Shown one piece after another: positions 8,583 through 17,314 of a stretch of 64,000 nt of DNA; the first letter of the stretch is position 1, and each line of letters begins with the position of its first letter. Location of the stretch: the NCBI RefSeq assembly GCF_000729995.1, contig NZ_JNFG01000033.1, positions 1 to 64,000 of the forward strand. The letters run 5' to 3'. The stretch is from Caballeronia sordidicola. GTDB lineage: Bacteria; Pseudomonadota; Gammaproteobacteria; Burkholderiales; Burkholderiaceae. Both the position numbers and the translations under genes were made by a program. Below the pieces are notes generated by a model. The model saw only the letters and a program-made list of their open reading frames with translations. It had not been told where the DNA came from and did not search any database.

Positions 8583-9457
8583 AAGCGCATCTGCTGGTCG
8601 ACAGCAAATGCGCGCTGGGAGAAGGCGCGACGTGGTGCGCCGACACCGGGCGTTTTTACTGGACGGACATTGAAGGCAGGCGTTTGTGGCGCTACGACCC
8701 GCGCGATGCCAGCCGCGTTTCGTTCGACATGCCGGAACGGCTTGCATGCTTCGCGTTATGCGCCGATGCTGACGTGCTGCTGCTCGGTCTTGCTTCGCGG
8801 CTGGCGTTTTTCGATCTGGAGACTGGCGCGATCGAAACGATCATGCCGGTGGAAGCCGATCTGCCGACGCGCATCAACGACGGTAAATGCGACCGTCAGG
8901 GGCGTTTTGTGTTCGGGACGAAACACGACGTGGCGAAGGCGGAGAAGATTGGCGGGTTTTATCGGTTGAACCTGGATTTGTCGCTCGAGCGTTTGCCGCT
9001 CGGCGATTGCGCGATTTCGAACAGCATCGCGTTCAGCCCGGACGGCTCGCGCATGTATTACTGCGATTCCCCGGAGCGCCTGATTCGCGCGTGTGATTAC
9101 GATTCGTTTGCCAACCAGCGCGTGTTTGTTGAGCTTTCGGACGCAAGCGGCGAGCCGGATGGTTCCGCGGTTGATCGCGATGGCGGCCTGTGGAACGCGC
9201 AGTGGGGCGGCAACCGCGTGGTGCGTTATGACGCCGATGGCCGGGAAACGGCGCGTATTGACGTGCCGACGGCGCAGCCGAGCTGCGTCGCGTTCGGTGG
9301 CGCGCAACTCGGCACGGTGTATATCACGAGCGCTCGAGTCGGATTGGACGCGGACGCGTTGCAGGACGATCCGCACGCGGGCGCGGTGTTTATTGCGACG
9401 CCGTCGGCAAGGGGTATCGCCGAGCCGGTGTTTCGCGGGTATAGCCGGACGCGCTGA
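8579..9457 (+). CDS. SMP-30/gluconolactonase-family sugar lactonase
   Basis: 292 residues, a six-bladed propeller lactonase. Metal-binding signatures are visible: E15 in CALGEGATW, the Asn in RINDGKCDRQGRF and the Asp in PDGSAVDRDGGLWNAQW. It would hydrolyse galactono- or arabinonolactone made by the upstream dehydrogenase to the free sugar acid. The ATG overlaps the dehydrogenase stop (ATGA, 8579-8582). Family members include L-arabinolactonase and gluconolactonase, and the context selects a galactose/arabinose lactone. Confidence 0.87.
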   Translation: MKAHLLVDSKCALGEGATWCADTGRFYWTDIEGRRLWRYDPRDASRVSFDMPERLACFALCADADVLLLGLASRLAFFDLETGAIETIMPVEADLPTRINDGKCDRQGRFVFGTKHDVAKAEKIGGFYRLNLDLSLERLPLGDCAISNSIAFSPDGSRMYYCDSPERLIRACDYDSFANQRVFVELSDASGEPDGSAVDRDGGLWNAQWGGNRVVRYDADGRETARIDVPTAQPSCVAFGGAQLGTVYITSARVGLDADALQDDPHAGAVFIATPSARGIAEPVFRGYSRTR

Positions 9458-9636
9458 GCAGGCACGCGCTTAGCAGGTAGGCATGGCGCTCCACGCGTCG
9501 CGCCGCAGGTTTGCGTATCAAGTTGCAAGCAAAAAACGAGGCGGCGTGCACGACGCGCTGCCCGCAGCTTCCCGGGCACGCTGGAGCCTCAGGCCAGGAC
9601 CACGGGATTGATCGCCTCTCGTTCGGAGTCAGCCAT

Positions 9637-10746
9637 ATGACCGTTGCCCGCTCAGCAGGAAGCTCCACGCCACCACCGGCGTCGTCCCGGCCAGCAGTGC
9701 CGACCCGCCGCTCCAAGCTTGCCGCTGCAACGGAACCGCCGATTCGCCCGGGGCCGGCCACATCGGTCGTCGCGATGGGCGGTCCAGGCGTCAACGGTTG
9801 CATCACCCTCGCCAACGCACAACTCCGCCTCGATATCGCGCCGGCTCTCGGCGGCGGCATCACCCGTTTCGACTGGCGCAGCGATGGCGCGCTCGTGCCG
9901 ATCTTCCGGCCGTGCCTCGCGCCGAGCGCGGCTACGGATCCGAATGAGCTCGCGTGTTATCCGCTGCTGCCGTATTCGAATCGCATCGGCGGCGGGCGGT
10001 TTCAGTTTCTCGGCCGCGGTGTCGATGTGCCGTGTAACCGGCCCGGCGAGCCGTTGCCGCTGCATGGCGACGGCTGGCTTGGCGCGTGGGACGTGGCGTC
10101 GGAGAATTCGACGCATGTGCGCTTAACGCTTGATCGCCGCGATGGCGCGCCGTATTCGTACACGGCGAGCCAGTCGTTCACGCTCGAAGCGTCGACGCTC
10201 GTGGTGACGCTTTTTGTCGAAAATACCGGGCGCGAAGCGTTGCCGTTCGGGCTGGGATTGCATCCGTTCCTGACCCGCGAAGCCGATACCGAGTTGTCCG
10301 CCGCAGCCGATGGCTTGTGGCTCTGCGGCGACGATTTCCTGCCGATCCGTCACGTTCCGGCGCCGCCGGCGTGGCAATTCGGCGTGGCTTACCCCATGCC
10401 CGCCGCGATGGTGAATAACGCGTTCACCGGATGGAGCGGGCGCACGAGCGTGATGTGGCCGAAGCGGCGCTTGTCGCTGACCATTTGCGCCGATACCGAT
10501 TACTACGTGCTCTACGCACCGGCTGGCCAGAATTTCTTTTGTTTCGAGCCCGTCGATCACCCGATCAATGCTGTGAATCTGCCCGGTGGGGGCGCCGCGA
10601 ACGGCATGACGGTGCTGGCACCGGGAGAAAGCCTGACGCGGGAGTTCAGCTTTACCGTCGAAAGGTCGGGGGAAGCCAAGCGGCGTGGGCGGCCGAAGCA
10701 GCCCGCGGGGCAGAAAGCGCGCAAGACGGCTGCGACGATGCGGTGA
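9637..10746 (+). CDS. Aldose 1-epimerase (mutarotase)
   Basis: 369 residues. The galactose mutarotase fold is indicated by LPYSNRIGGGRF, PLHGDGWLGAW (catalytic His region) and LGLHPFL. It interconverts alpha and beta anomers so that the dehydrogenase has substrate. ATG 9637 has GGAG about ten bases upstream; the open frame from 9511 adds nothing recognisable, and ATG 9775 would be closer to the domain start. Odd points are a Pro/Ala-rich N-terminal stretch of about 45 residues and a basic C-terminal tail containing RRGRPKQP. It lies 179 bp after the lactonase gene. Confidence 0.82.
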   Translation: MTVARSAGSSTPPPASSRPAVPTRRSKLAAATEPPIRPGPATSVVAMGGPGVNGCITLANAQLRLDIAPALGGGITRFDWRSDGALVPIFRPCLAPSAATDPNELACYPLLPYSNRIGGGRFQFLGRGVDVPCNRPGEPLPLHGDGWLGAWDVASENSTHVRLTLDRRDGAPYSYTASQSFTLEASTLVVTLFVENTGREALPFGLGLHPFLTREADTELSAAADGLWLCGDDFLPIRHVPAPPAWQFGVAYPMPAAMVNNAFTGWSGRTSVMWPKRRLSLTICADTDYYVLYAPAGQNFFCFEPVDHPINAVNLPGGGAANGMTVLAPGESLTREFSFTVERSGEAKRRGRPKQPAGQKARKTAATMR

Positions 10747-10940
10747 GTGGTCATAGGCGCGCGAGACGCGGGCGAGGGCGGTGCGGTGAGGCTGTCATTG
10801 AGCGCGCATCACTTGGGCGAGGGTGAGGGCGCGAGCGCGGCTATGCGTTAGCTGTTAGCGGTGAGTCCTTAGCCGCGCGTCCAGTAACAACGCCGCGCCG
10901 CGTTAAAATACCGGATCGCTTATTTGCCCTCTCGCCCCGG

Positions 10941-11762
10941 ATGCCCATGTCGTTTATCGAATCGCTCAATGCCGCCTGGTCGCGGACCCAGTCTTTGCTC
11001 TGTGTCGGGCTTGACCCGGAACCTTCACGGTTTCCGGGTGCATTGAACGGACGTGCTGATTCGATCTTCGACTTTTGCCGCGACATTGTCGACGCTACGG
11101 CGCCGTATGCCTGCTCATTCAAACCGCAGATCGCGTATTTTTCGGCGCACCGTGCCGAGGATCAACTCGAGCAGCTGATAGCGCATATTCACGCTGAGCA
11201 TCCCGGGTTGCCGGTGATCCTGGATGCCAAACGCGGTGATATCGGCAGCACCGCCGAGCAATATGCAATCGAAGCGTTTGATCGATATAAAGCCGATGCC
11301 GTCACGGTTAATCCGTATATGGGGTTCGATTCAGTTCAGCCGTATCTGGAACATGACGGGAAGGGCGTGATCGTCTTGTGCCGCACGTCGAATGCCGGTG
11401 GCTCGGATCTGCAGTTTCTTAACGTCGATGGAACGCCGCTTTATCAGATCGTGGCGCGGCTCGCCGCCGAGAAGTGGAACGCGAGCGGACAGTTGGGACT
11501 GGTGGTTGGGGCGACTTTTCCGCGTGAGATCGAAGTCGTCCGTTCGATTGTTGGGGAGATGCCGCTCTTGATTCCGGGCATTGGCGCTCAAGGCGGTGAC
11601 GTTGAAGCAACGGTCCGTGCCGGGCGCGATTCTTCAGGTAAAGGCGGGATGCTGATTAATTCTTCGCGCGCGATTATCTATGCCGGTAAGGGCGATGATT
11701 TTGCCCATGCTGCGGCCAAAGCGGCGCGCCGGACTCGCGACGCTATTAGTGCGGTGAGTTGA
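10941..11762 (+). CDS. pyrF: Orotidine-5'-phosphate decarboxylase
   Basis: 273 residues, the longer form of OMP decarboxylase seen in Burkholderiales. The catalytic Lys/Asp element is [11 protein letters not shown], and PGIGAQGGD is the phosphate-binding loop. It makes UMP in the last step of pyrimidine synthesis. ATG 10941 and ATG 10947 are both usable. A -10-like TAAAAT lies about 30 bp upstream. It stands alone, with no co-directional neighbour close enough for an operon. Confidence 0.95.
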   Translation: MPMSFIESLNAAWSRTQSLLCVGLDPEPSRFPGALNGRADSIFDFCRDIVDATAPYACSFKPQIAYFSAHRAEDQLEQLIAHIHAEHPGLPVILDAKRGDIGSTAEQYAIEAFDRYKADAVTVNPYMGFDSVQPYLEHDGKGVIVLCRTSNAGGSDLQFLNVDGTPLYQIVARLAAEKWNASGQLGLVVGATFPREIEVVRSIVGEMPLLIPGIGAQGGDVEATVRAGRDSSGKGGMLINSSRAIIYAGKGDDFAHAAAKAARRTRDAISAVS

Positions 11763-12078
11763 TGTTGCCGCACGCTTAACAGTGCCGGTCTCGAATCAGC
11801 ACGACCGGCAGCGACCCATTGGTCCTTCGCTTTCCGCGAAGCGGTCGCTCATCCTGCCTGCATTGGATTAGCCTCCGCTTCTACGCAGCGGTCAGCATCA
11901 ATCTGAAGCCTGATAAGCGCATGCCGTTGGCCGCGACCGACACCCTATGCTCTCACTTCGACGGGTCAGGAAGCGAGCGGCGCCGAATGGTTTTGCTTTT
12001 GTCATGTGGTCAAAATGAAGAAGCCCGCGATGCCGATTGGCGTGTCGCGGGCTTGGTACTACGCGTGCGGTTTTTGCG
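11763..12078. other. Intergenic region between pyrF and tumA
   Basis: About 315 bp without a supported gene. Two loosely similar hairpin-forming stretches occur near 11826-11848 (CGCTTTCCGCGAAGCGGTC) and 11874-11893 (CCGCTTCTACGCAGCGGTC). The strong inverted repeat at 12021-12054 is listed as a terminator. Confidence 0.5.
12021..12054 (-). terminator. Probable terminator of the tumE-tumA operon
   Basis: AAGCCCGCGA (12021-12030) and TCGCGGGCTT (12045-12054) form a perfect ten-pair stem with a 14-base loop, 25 bp beyond the tumA stop on the minus strand. The stem is followed by CTTCATTTTG, a weak T-tract. Confidence 0.5.
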
Positions 12079-12447
12079 TTACGCGAACGACATTTCAAGA
12101 CTGATGCCTGAATAATTGACGCGTGGTGCGACCTCGCGGCCATCGCCCTTCTCGAAGTACACAATGCCGTACCTTTCCATTGTCTTAAGCGTGCGCGAGA
12201 GGTTGGACTTAGCCCGTCCAGACGTCTCAGCCAGCTCCGTCAATGAAGCCGGGTTCGTCTTGGCGATCAGCGCGAGCAACGCCTGATTCTTTCCCGACAG
12301 CACCTGTGCGAACGACTCAGGCGACGAAAACCAGATTTTCGGCTCGTCGGGAGACGGCTTGTATTCGCCCCGCGCGATTGCCATCGTCCGCGCCTTGAAT
12401 TGCTCCATCGGGGCAATCCCGACTTTCAGGATGTGTTCGTTAATCAT
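12079..12447 (-). CDS. HTH antitoxin/regulator of a TumE-type pair
   Basis: 122 residues. A winged helix-turn-helix lies at about 70-110 (LTELAETSGRAKSNLSRTLKTMERYGIV). AAAGGAGCG precedes the ATG. It overlaps the upstream tumE-like gene by eight bases. TumE-family toxins (formerly DUF6516) are generally paired with a small HTH antitoxin, so this is probably the antitoxin and autorepressor. The frame is intact. Base composition looks less GC-rich than neighbouring housekeeping genes, consistent with acquisition. Confidence 0.7.
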   Translation of the reverse strand: MINEHILKVGIAPMEQFKARTMAIARGEYKPSPDEPKIWFSSPESFAQVLSGKNQALLALIAKTNPASLTELAETSGRAKSNLSRTLKTMERYGIVYFEKGDGREVAPRVNYSGISLEMSFA

Positions 12448-12824
12448 CGCTCTCGCTCCTTTCCTTCATCAATGTTTCGACTTCGGTCCAGAAGTCTGCA
12501 AGCAACGTCGCGGCATCCATGTAATCGTAAAACCGGATGCGCTCGCCGGCGTGCTTGTGGTCGTACTCGATTCGCGTTCTGGCACCCGGGCCTGAACCCT
12601 CCCGGATCGGATGTGCGTTATCAAATCCCAACAGGCGAGTACCGTTTTCGTCATGCAGCGTTAGCGAATACTTCAACCCGTGCGGGCGCTCCGTTGTTGC
12701 GTCGATTCGCGCTACTTCAAATTTCACCCAACAACACCCGGTGTCGTCGACGGTGTACATCACGCCGTCAAACTCGAGCAGGGTGTCCAAGCAGGGTGTC
12801 CAGGCTGTGGTCTCGGTCTGTCAT
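12440..12824 (-). pseudogene. TumE-family (DUF6516) toxin gene with frameshifting 13-bp duplication near its start
   Basis: The body, readable from 12790 down to 12440 (116 residues), has the look of TumE/DUF6516 proteins (HDENGTRLLGFDNAHP, IEYDHKHAGERIRFYDY). In that frame the only upstream start is TTG 12790, with no Shine-Dalgarno. A perfect 13-bp tandem duplication (AGCAGGGTGTCCA at 12777-12789 and 12790-12802) interrupts the 5' end. From ATG 12824 translation now stops after 18 codons; removing one copy joins ATG 12824 (MTDRDHSLDTLLEFDGV) in frame with the rest, giving 123 residues. The TTG itself was created by the duplication junction. Toxin output is therefore probably lost or greatly reduced; an assembly error is the alternative. 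Family call is from memory. Confidence 0.65.
12777..12802. repeat. Perfect 2 x 13-bp tandem duplication inside the toxin gene
   Basis: AGCAGGGTGTCCA occurs twice head to tail (12777-12789, 12790-12802). The length is not a multiple of three, so it shifts the toxin frame. Confidence 0.95.
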
Positions 12825-12835
12825 CAAATATATAG

Positions 12836-12854
12836 GTTATCATCAGATGACAAC
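12836..12854 (-). promoter_or_regulatory. Inverted repeat upstream of the toxin-antitoxin genes
   Basis: GTTATCATC (12836-12844), one base, then GATGACAAC (12846-12854): eight of nine positions pair. It lies 12 bp upstream of the ancestral ATG at 12824. On the minus strand TTGTCA within it and TATATT just after it could be promoter elements, so a bound regulator would cover the promoter. It is a good candidate operator for autorepression. Confidence 0.5.
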
Positions 12855-12983
12855 AAAGACAAGGAACTCACCGGTTACCGGGAAAAACCGGGCGTGTGCG
12901 CGGCCCTGATGCGCGATTTGCCTCGTTTCCTCGCTAGGACTGCAAGGCCTTGAATGCAGTGCATGTTTCCTGAACTCGAAGCG

Positions 12984-13922
12984 CTACATTTGAACTGCGC
13001 GCTCAATCTCCTCAAGCGCGGCTTCCATCGCATCTCCGCTCGTGCAATCCACAACCCGCCGCCCTTCGATCCCCCTCAACCACGTCAGTTGCCGCTTGCA
13101 TAACTGCCGCGTCGCGAACACGCCTTTATTGCGCATCGTCGGGTAATCGATTTGCCTGTCCAGATATTCCCAAGCCTGCCGATACCCCACGCATCGCATC
13201 GATGGCATCGCCGGCGATAAATCCCCGCGCGCCCGAAGCCGTTCTACTTCTTCCAGCAATCCACTTTCGAGCATCAGATCAAACCGTTTTTCGATCCGCT
13301 TGTGCAGCACGCTTCTATCCGATGGCTCTAGCGCAACCGGAACGAATTCAGGTGCATTTTCCTGCGTCTTTTTCGGATCTTTCAATATGGCAGAGAGGGG
13401 TCTGCCGGTCAGCATGAACACTTCCAGCGCGCGCTGGATTCGCTGCGAATCATTGGGCGGAAGCCGGGCCGCTGTCTCAGGGTCGATTAAAGCCAACCGC
13501 GCATGCACCGCAGGCCAGCCATCCCGCGCCGCTTCCGCGTCGAGGTCAGCACGCATCTCAGGATTCGCTTCCGGCAAATCATTTAATCCGCGCGTCAAAG
13601 CCATGTAATACAACATCGTGCCGCCGACCAATAACGGGATTCGGCCGCGACCTTCAATCTCCGCCACCAGCTTCAAAGCGTCATTCCGAAACTGCGCCGC
13701 AGAATAAGCTTCAGTCGGATCGATGATATCGATCAGATGATGCGGCGCCAGTGCGCGTTCTTCCGCAGTCGGCTTCGCAGTACCAATATCCATTCCGCGA
13801 TAAACCAGCGCCGAATCCACGCTGATAATCTCCACCGGAAAGCGCTGCGCAAATGCCAGCGCAGCCGCCGTCTTCCCCGATGCCGTCGGCCCCAGCAAAC
13901 AAGCAATACGCCGCGCGCTCAT
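12984..13922 (-). CDS. miaA: tRNA dimethylallyltransferase
   Basis: 312 residues. It adds the isopentenyl group to A37 of tRNAs reading UNN codons. The P-loop is [14 protein letters not shown] near the N-terminus, followed by the catalytic-Asp region [22 protein letters not shown] 13922 ([10 protein letters not shown]) overlaps the mutL stop by four bases; the longer frame to 13994 lies inside mutL and is not used. mutL-miaA is a widely conserved pair. Confidence 0.95.
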   Translation of the reverse strand: MSARRIACLLGPTASGKTAAALAFAQRFPVEIISVDSALVYRGMDIGTAKPTAEERALAPHHLIDIIDPTEAYSAAQFRNDALKLVAEIEGRGRIPLLVGGTMLYYMALTRGLNDLPEANPEMRADLDAEAARDGWPAVHARLALIDPETAARLPPNDSQRIQRALEVFMLTGRPLSAILKDPKKTQENAPEFVPVALEPSDRSVLHKRIEKRFDLMLESGLLEEVERLRARGDLSPAMPSMRCVGYRQAWEYLDRQIDYPTMRNKGVFATRQLCKRQLTWLRGIEGRRVVDCTSGDAMEAALEEIERAVQM

Positions 13923-15898
13923 TGGCCGCGCATGAAAAGTCGATCGAGATCGCCGAGCGTCAACTGGAACCAGGTCGGGCGGCCGTGATTGCACTGGTCG
14001 CCGCGCTCGGTGGCTTCCATCTGGCGTAACAGGCCGTTCATTTCGTCCAGCGTCAGCCGACGGTTTGCCCGGACCGCGTGATGGCAGGCCAGCGTGCCCA
14101 GCAATTCATGCTGGCGCTCGGTCAATACCCGCGAGCCGCCGTACGCCTGCAAATCCGAAATCACTGCACGCGCCAGAGACTGCAAATCGGCATCTTTCAG
14201 CAGGGCGGGGACTGCGCGGATCGCAATCGAACCCGGCGACAGAATTGCCAAGTCGAATCCCAACGCGTCCAGTACTTCGCGCTCTTCCTCGACCACGCCC
14301 ATTTCAACAGCATCGACGGTCATCGTCACCGGAATCAGCAGCGGCTGCACCGCGATTGCCCGGTCAGCCAGCGAGTTCTTGAACTGCTCGTACAGGATCC
14401 GCTCGTGGGCCGCATGCATGTCCACGATGATCAGTCCCTGCGCGTTCTGCGCCAGCACGTAGATGCCATGAATCTGGCCCAGCGCGAAGCCCAGCGGCTG
14501 CTCGTCAGCAACGATATCCGGCGCACCCGGCATTGAGGCATAGAGCGGCGCGCTGGCCTGGTTCGGCGAGTAGGCGTCTGTCGTGCCCACGCCAGCGGCA
14601 AGCGTCGTGCCCTGGGGCATGCCGGCGTTCACGTCGCGGCGGCCGAACAACGCGTCGTACAGCGCCAGCGGCTGCGCTACCGGCAGATTGCCCTGCGTCA
14701 TCCGCGATTGCCGCAGCCAGTTCGTGCCGTTGTCGGCCTTCTGCGACGATTCGCCAAGCACGCCTGCGCCCGCATAAGGCCGTGCACTAAACGATGCGAT
14801 TCCCGTCGGCTCCAGTTGCGCGGCATGACCACCAGCCGTCGTTTCCGGCGATGCCCCCGCGTTGCGCGCCAACGCGCGCTGCACGGCGTGAAACACGTAC
14901 TGATGGATCGAGCGTGAATCGCGGAAACGCACTTCGATCTTCGACGGATGCACGTTCACATCGACGGATTCCGGCGGCAGATCGAGAAACAGCACATACG
15001 ACGGATAGCGGTTGCCGTGCAGCACATCCTCATACGCGGCGCGTACGGCGTGCGTCAGCAGCTTGTCGCGCACGAAGCGGCCATTGACGAAGAAGTACTG
15101 CTGGTCGGCGCGGCCGCGGCTCGCCGTCGGCAGGCCGGCGCAGCCATACACGGCCAGTGGTCCCGCGCGTTCGTCGAGCGGCAGATGCGCGGTGGCGAAG
15201 ACATCGCCGAGAATTTTCGCCACGCGCGTGGACGGGTCCGACGCGTTCCAGTGCTCGACGGCCTTACCGTTATGAATCACCGATATCGCGATGTCCGGCC
15301 TTGCCAGCGCGACGCGCCGGATCACTTCCAGGCAATGCCCGAGTTCGGTTTGCTCGCTTTTCAGGAATTTGCGGCGCGCGGGCGTGTTGAAGTACAGCTC
15401 GCGCACTTCCATTGTCGTGCCGATAGTCCCGGCCGCCGGCGAGATCGCGCCGGTCTGGGCGTCGATCCGGGTCGCATGCGCGCACGCCGCCGTCCGGCTG
15501 GTGATGAAAAGCTCGGCCACCGATGCAATCGACGCCAGCGCTTCTCCGCGAAACCCAAGCGACGCCACGGCTTCCAGCTCGGCAAGCGAGCGGATCTTGC
15601 TGGTGGCGTGGCGCAACAACGCCAAAGGAAGTTCGGCGGGAGGAATGCCGCAGCCATCGTCGACGATCATGATGCGCTTCACCCCGCCTTCGTCGAGCGT
15701 GATCCGCAAGCTCGACGCGCCGGCGTCCAGCGCGTTTTCGAGCAATTCCTTCACCACGGACGCCGGCCGTTCGACCACTTCGCCCGCTGCGATCTGGCTG
15801 ATCAGCTGGTCGGGCAACTGCTGAATGGCGCGCGGCAAGCGCCCGGCGGGGGCGGGGGAGTGGGATATCGTGTCGGATGAATCGATGAGATCGGGCAT
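13919..15898 (-). CDS. mutL: DNA mismatch repair protein MutL
   Basis: 659 residues. The GHKL ATPase half shows [19 protein letters not shown] and [10 protein letters not shown], and the C-terminal dimerisation half begins near residue 465. That half contains [12 protein letters not shown], a variant of the DQHA(X)2E(X)4E endonuclease motif with Met for Gln, as in pseudomonad MutL, so it is probably a nicking-type MutL. The start is notable: TATAAT lies exactly six bases before the ATG with no Shine-Dalgarno, suggesting a leaderless mRNA. It is translationally coupled to miaA. Confidence 0.95.
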   Translation of the reverse strand: MPDLIDSSDTISHSPAPAGRLPRAIQQLPDQLISQIAAGEVVERPASVVKELLENALDAGASSLRITLDEGGVKRIMIVDDGCGIPPAELPLALLRHATSKIRSLAELEAVASLGFRGEALASIASVAELFITSRTAACAHATRIDAQTGAISPAAGTIGTTMEVRELYFNTPARRKFLKSEQTELGHCLEVIRRVALARPDIAISVIHNGKAVEHWNASDPSTRVAKILGDVFATAHLPLDERAGPLAVYGCAGLPTASRGRADQQYFFVNGRFVRDKLLTHAVRAAYEDVLHGNRYPSYVLFLDLPPESVDVNVHPSKIEVRFRDSRSIHQYVFHAVQRALARNAGASPETTAGGHAAQLEPTGIASFSARPYAGAGVLGESSQKADNGTNWLRQSRMTQGNLPVAQPLALYDALFGRRDVNAGMPQGTTLAAGVGTTDAYSPNQASAPLYASMPGAPDIVADEQPLGFALGQIHGIYVLAQNAQGLIIVDMHAAHERILYEQFKNSLADRAIAVQPLLIPVTMTVDAVEMGVVEEEREVLDALGFDLAILSPGSIAIRAVPALLKDADLQSLARAVISDLQAYGGSRVLTERQHELLGTLACHHAVRANRRLTLDEMNGLLRQMEATERGDQCNHGRPTWFQLTLGDLDRLFMRGQ

Positions 15899-16179
15899 GC
15901 CGAAATTATAAAGCTTCGCGCCGGTGAACGATTTCGCGGCCGTCCGGTCTCGTACTACGCGTTGGCCAGGTGGGCTGTTGTACGCGTTCCGAAGCGGCGC
16001 AAAAAGGCCCGAATAGCGTTAAATCCAGCCAATGAACCCACGCTCCGCCAATTTTCCGACGTCGAGTTCGGTATCATGGCGCGACTGTTTTTATCGCAAC
16101 GTCTTTGCAACGATGTGCCGATGCATGCACGTTGCCGCTCCAAATTTCCTGCTAATTCCATTCTGATCGAGGCCCGCTT

Positions 16180-16839
16180 TTGGATACGCTGCTGTCATTC
16201 CTGAGTCTTATTCTCCATATCGACAAATCGCTCGGTTTTTTCATCCAGCATTACGGCGGCTGGGTGTACGCGGTGCTGTTCCTGATCGTTTTCTGTGAAA
16301 CGGGGCTCGTGGTGTTTCCGTTCCTGCCGGGCGATTCGCTGCTGTTCATCGGCGGCGCGTTCGCGGCAAGCGGATCAATGGATCTCGGCGCGCTGATCGT
16401 GCTGTTGCTGATCGCGGCCATCCTCGGGAACACGGTGAATTACTGGATTGGCCGCGCGATTGGCCCCAAGGTATTCGATACCCACATTCCCGTGCTCGAA
16501 CGTTTCCTCGATCGCGAAGCGCTCCGCAAGACGCAAGGTTTCTACGCGCGGCACGGCGGCAAAACCATCGTGCTCGCGCGCTTCGTGCCGATCGTGCGGA
16601 CGTTCGCGCCATTCGTGGCAGGCGCATCAGCGATGAAAGCCTCGCGTTTTCAATTGTTCAACATACTCGGCGCACTGATCTGGGTATTGCTGCTCGTGTT
16701 GCTCGGTTATTTCTTCGGCAATATCCCGTTTATTCGCCAGTACCTGAACGTGATCGCGCTGGTCGGCGTGTGCGCGGCGATCGTGCCCATTGCGCTGGGC
16801 GCATTGTGGAAAGTCATGCGGCGTAAAGCGGGTAATTGA
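16180..16839 (+). CDS. DedA-family inner-membrane protein
   Basis: 219 residues with about five to six hydrophobic segments. DedA hallmarks are FLPGDSLLFIGGAF, the re-entrant GNTVNYWIGRAIG and the RFVPIVRTFAPFVAG arginine motif. These proteins are membrane transporters of the SNARE-associated/VTT family, implicated in undecaprenyl-phosphate or lipid flipping and proton homeostasis. The start is an uncommon TTG at 16180 with GAGG about eight bases upstream; no ATG in frame gives a complete first helix. Confidence 0.9.
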   Translation: MDTLLSFLSLILHIDKSLGFFIQHYGGWVYAVLFLIVFCETGLVVFPFLPGDSLLFIGGAFAASGSMDLGALIVLLLIAAILGNTVNYWIGRAIGPKVFDTHIPVLERFLDREALRKTQGFYARHGGKTIVLARFVPIVRTFAPFVAGASAMKASRFQLFNILGALIWVLLLVLLGYFFGNIPFIRQYLNVIALVGVCAAIVPIALGALWKVMRRKAGN

Positions 16840-16863
16840 GCTGGATAGAGTTGGATTGATCGG

Positions 16864-16881
16864 TTCGAAAGCGCTTTCGAA
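16864..16881. promoter_or_regulatory. 18-bp perfect palindrome after dedA
   Basis: TTCGAAAGCGCTTTCGAA is its own reverse complement. The core GAAAGCGCTTTC resembles operators of LacI-family repressors. A partial copy (TTTGAAAGCGCG) follows about 30 bp later. It lies 25 bp after the dedA stop and about 200 bp before the next gene, so it could serve as an operator for the lipoprotein genes or merely be a hairpin in the dedA 3' end. Confidence 0.45.
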
Positions 16882-17081
16882 GTCGCCGGGCCGGCACTTT
16901 GAAAGCGCGTATATCACGGGCACGGTACTCGGCCCGCTGGCGTCTTCGCCGCCAAAACGTAAAAGGTTAGAATGCCGAATTGTCGGCTCGGTGGTTCGAT
17001 TATCGAGATGAACGATTCCGGCGTTTCGTGAACAAACGTTAATGTTTTATGCTGGCGAAGGTTGGCGAGGTCTTATAGCTG

Positions 17082-17258
17082 ATGTTGGAACGAACAAGAA
17101 GTGGAGTGGGAGCGGCGTGTCACTTGCGTCGTCTCAGGCTGGCGGTGGTGGTGCTGGGTGTCACGGCGCTACTCGCCGGCTGCGGAATTTTTGGCTGCGG
17201 CGGCAGTGCAACGAACGGCGGGGCTTTCGGCGGATGTGGCGCCGGCATGCGGTTCTGA
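17082..17258 (+). CDS. Small Cys-rich lipoprotein, 58 residues
   Basis: ATG 17082 to TGA 17256-17258, too short for usual ORF cut-offs. The N-terminus has basic residues (HLRRLRL), a hydrophobic stretch (AVVVLGVTA) and a textbook lipobox LLAGC with the lipidated Cys at residue 34. The mature part is only 25 residues, Gly-rich with Cys at 34, 39 and 52 (GIFGCGGS, FGGCGAGMRF). It lies 56 bp upstream of the NlpD-like lipoprotein gene, in a different frame. No family is recognised. The signal peptide is strong evidence that it is real. Confidence 0.65.
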   Translation: MLERTRSGVGAACHLRRLRLAVVVLGVTALLAGCGIFGCGGSATNGGAFGGCGAGMRF

Positions 17259-17314
17259 GCGCCTGGATGCAGCCCGGAAATATCGATAACAGGAAGTCAG
17301 GGAAAACGGCAAGC

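Noticed and set aside
11826-11893. Two similar hairpin-like stretches in the pyrF-tumA gap
   Set aside because: Only loosely similar and imperfect; not enough for a repeat family or CRISPR.
11819-12115. 98-codon open frame left of tumA
   Set aside because: Runs through the putative tumA terminator and the antitoxin 3' end; composition not protein-like.
14948-15880. 310-codon open frame antisense to mutL
   Set aside because: Shadow frame without ribosome site or family resemblance.
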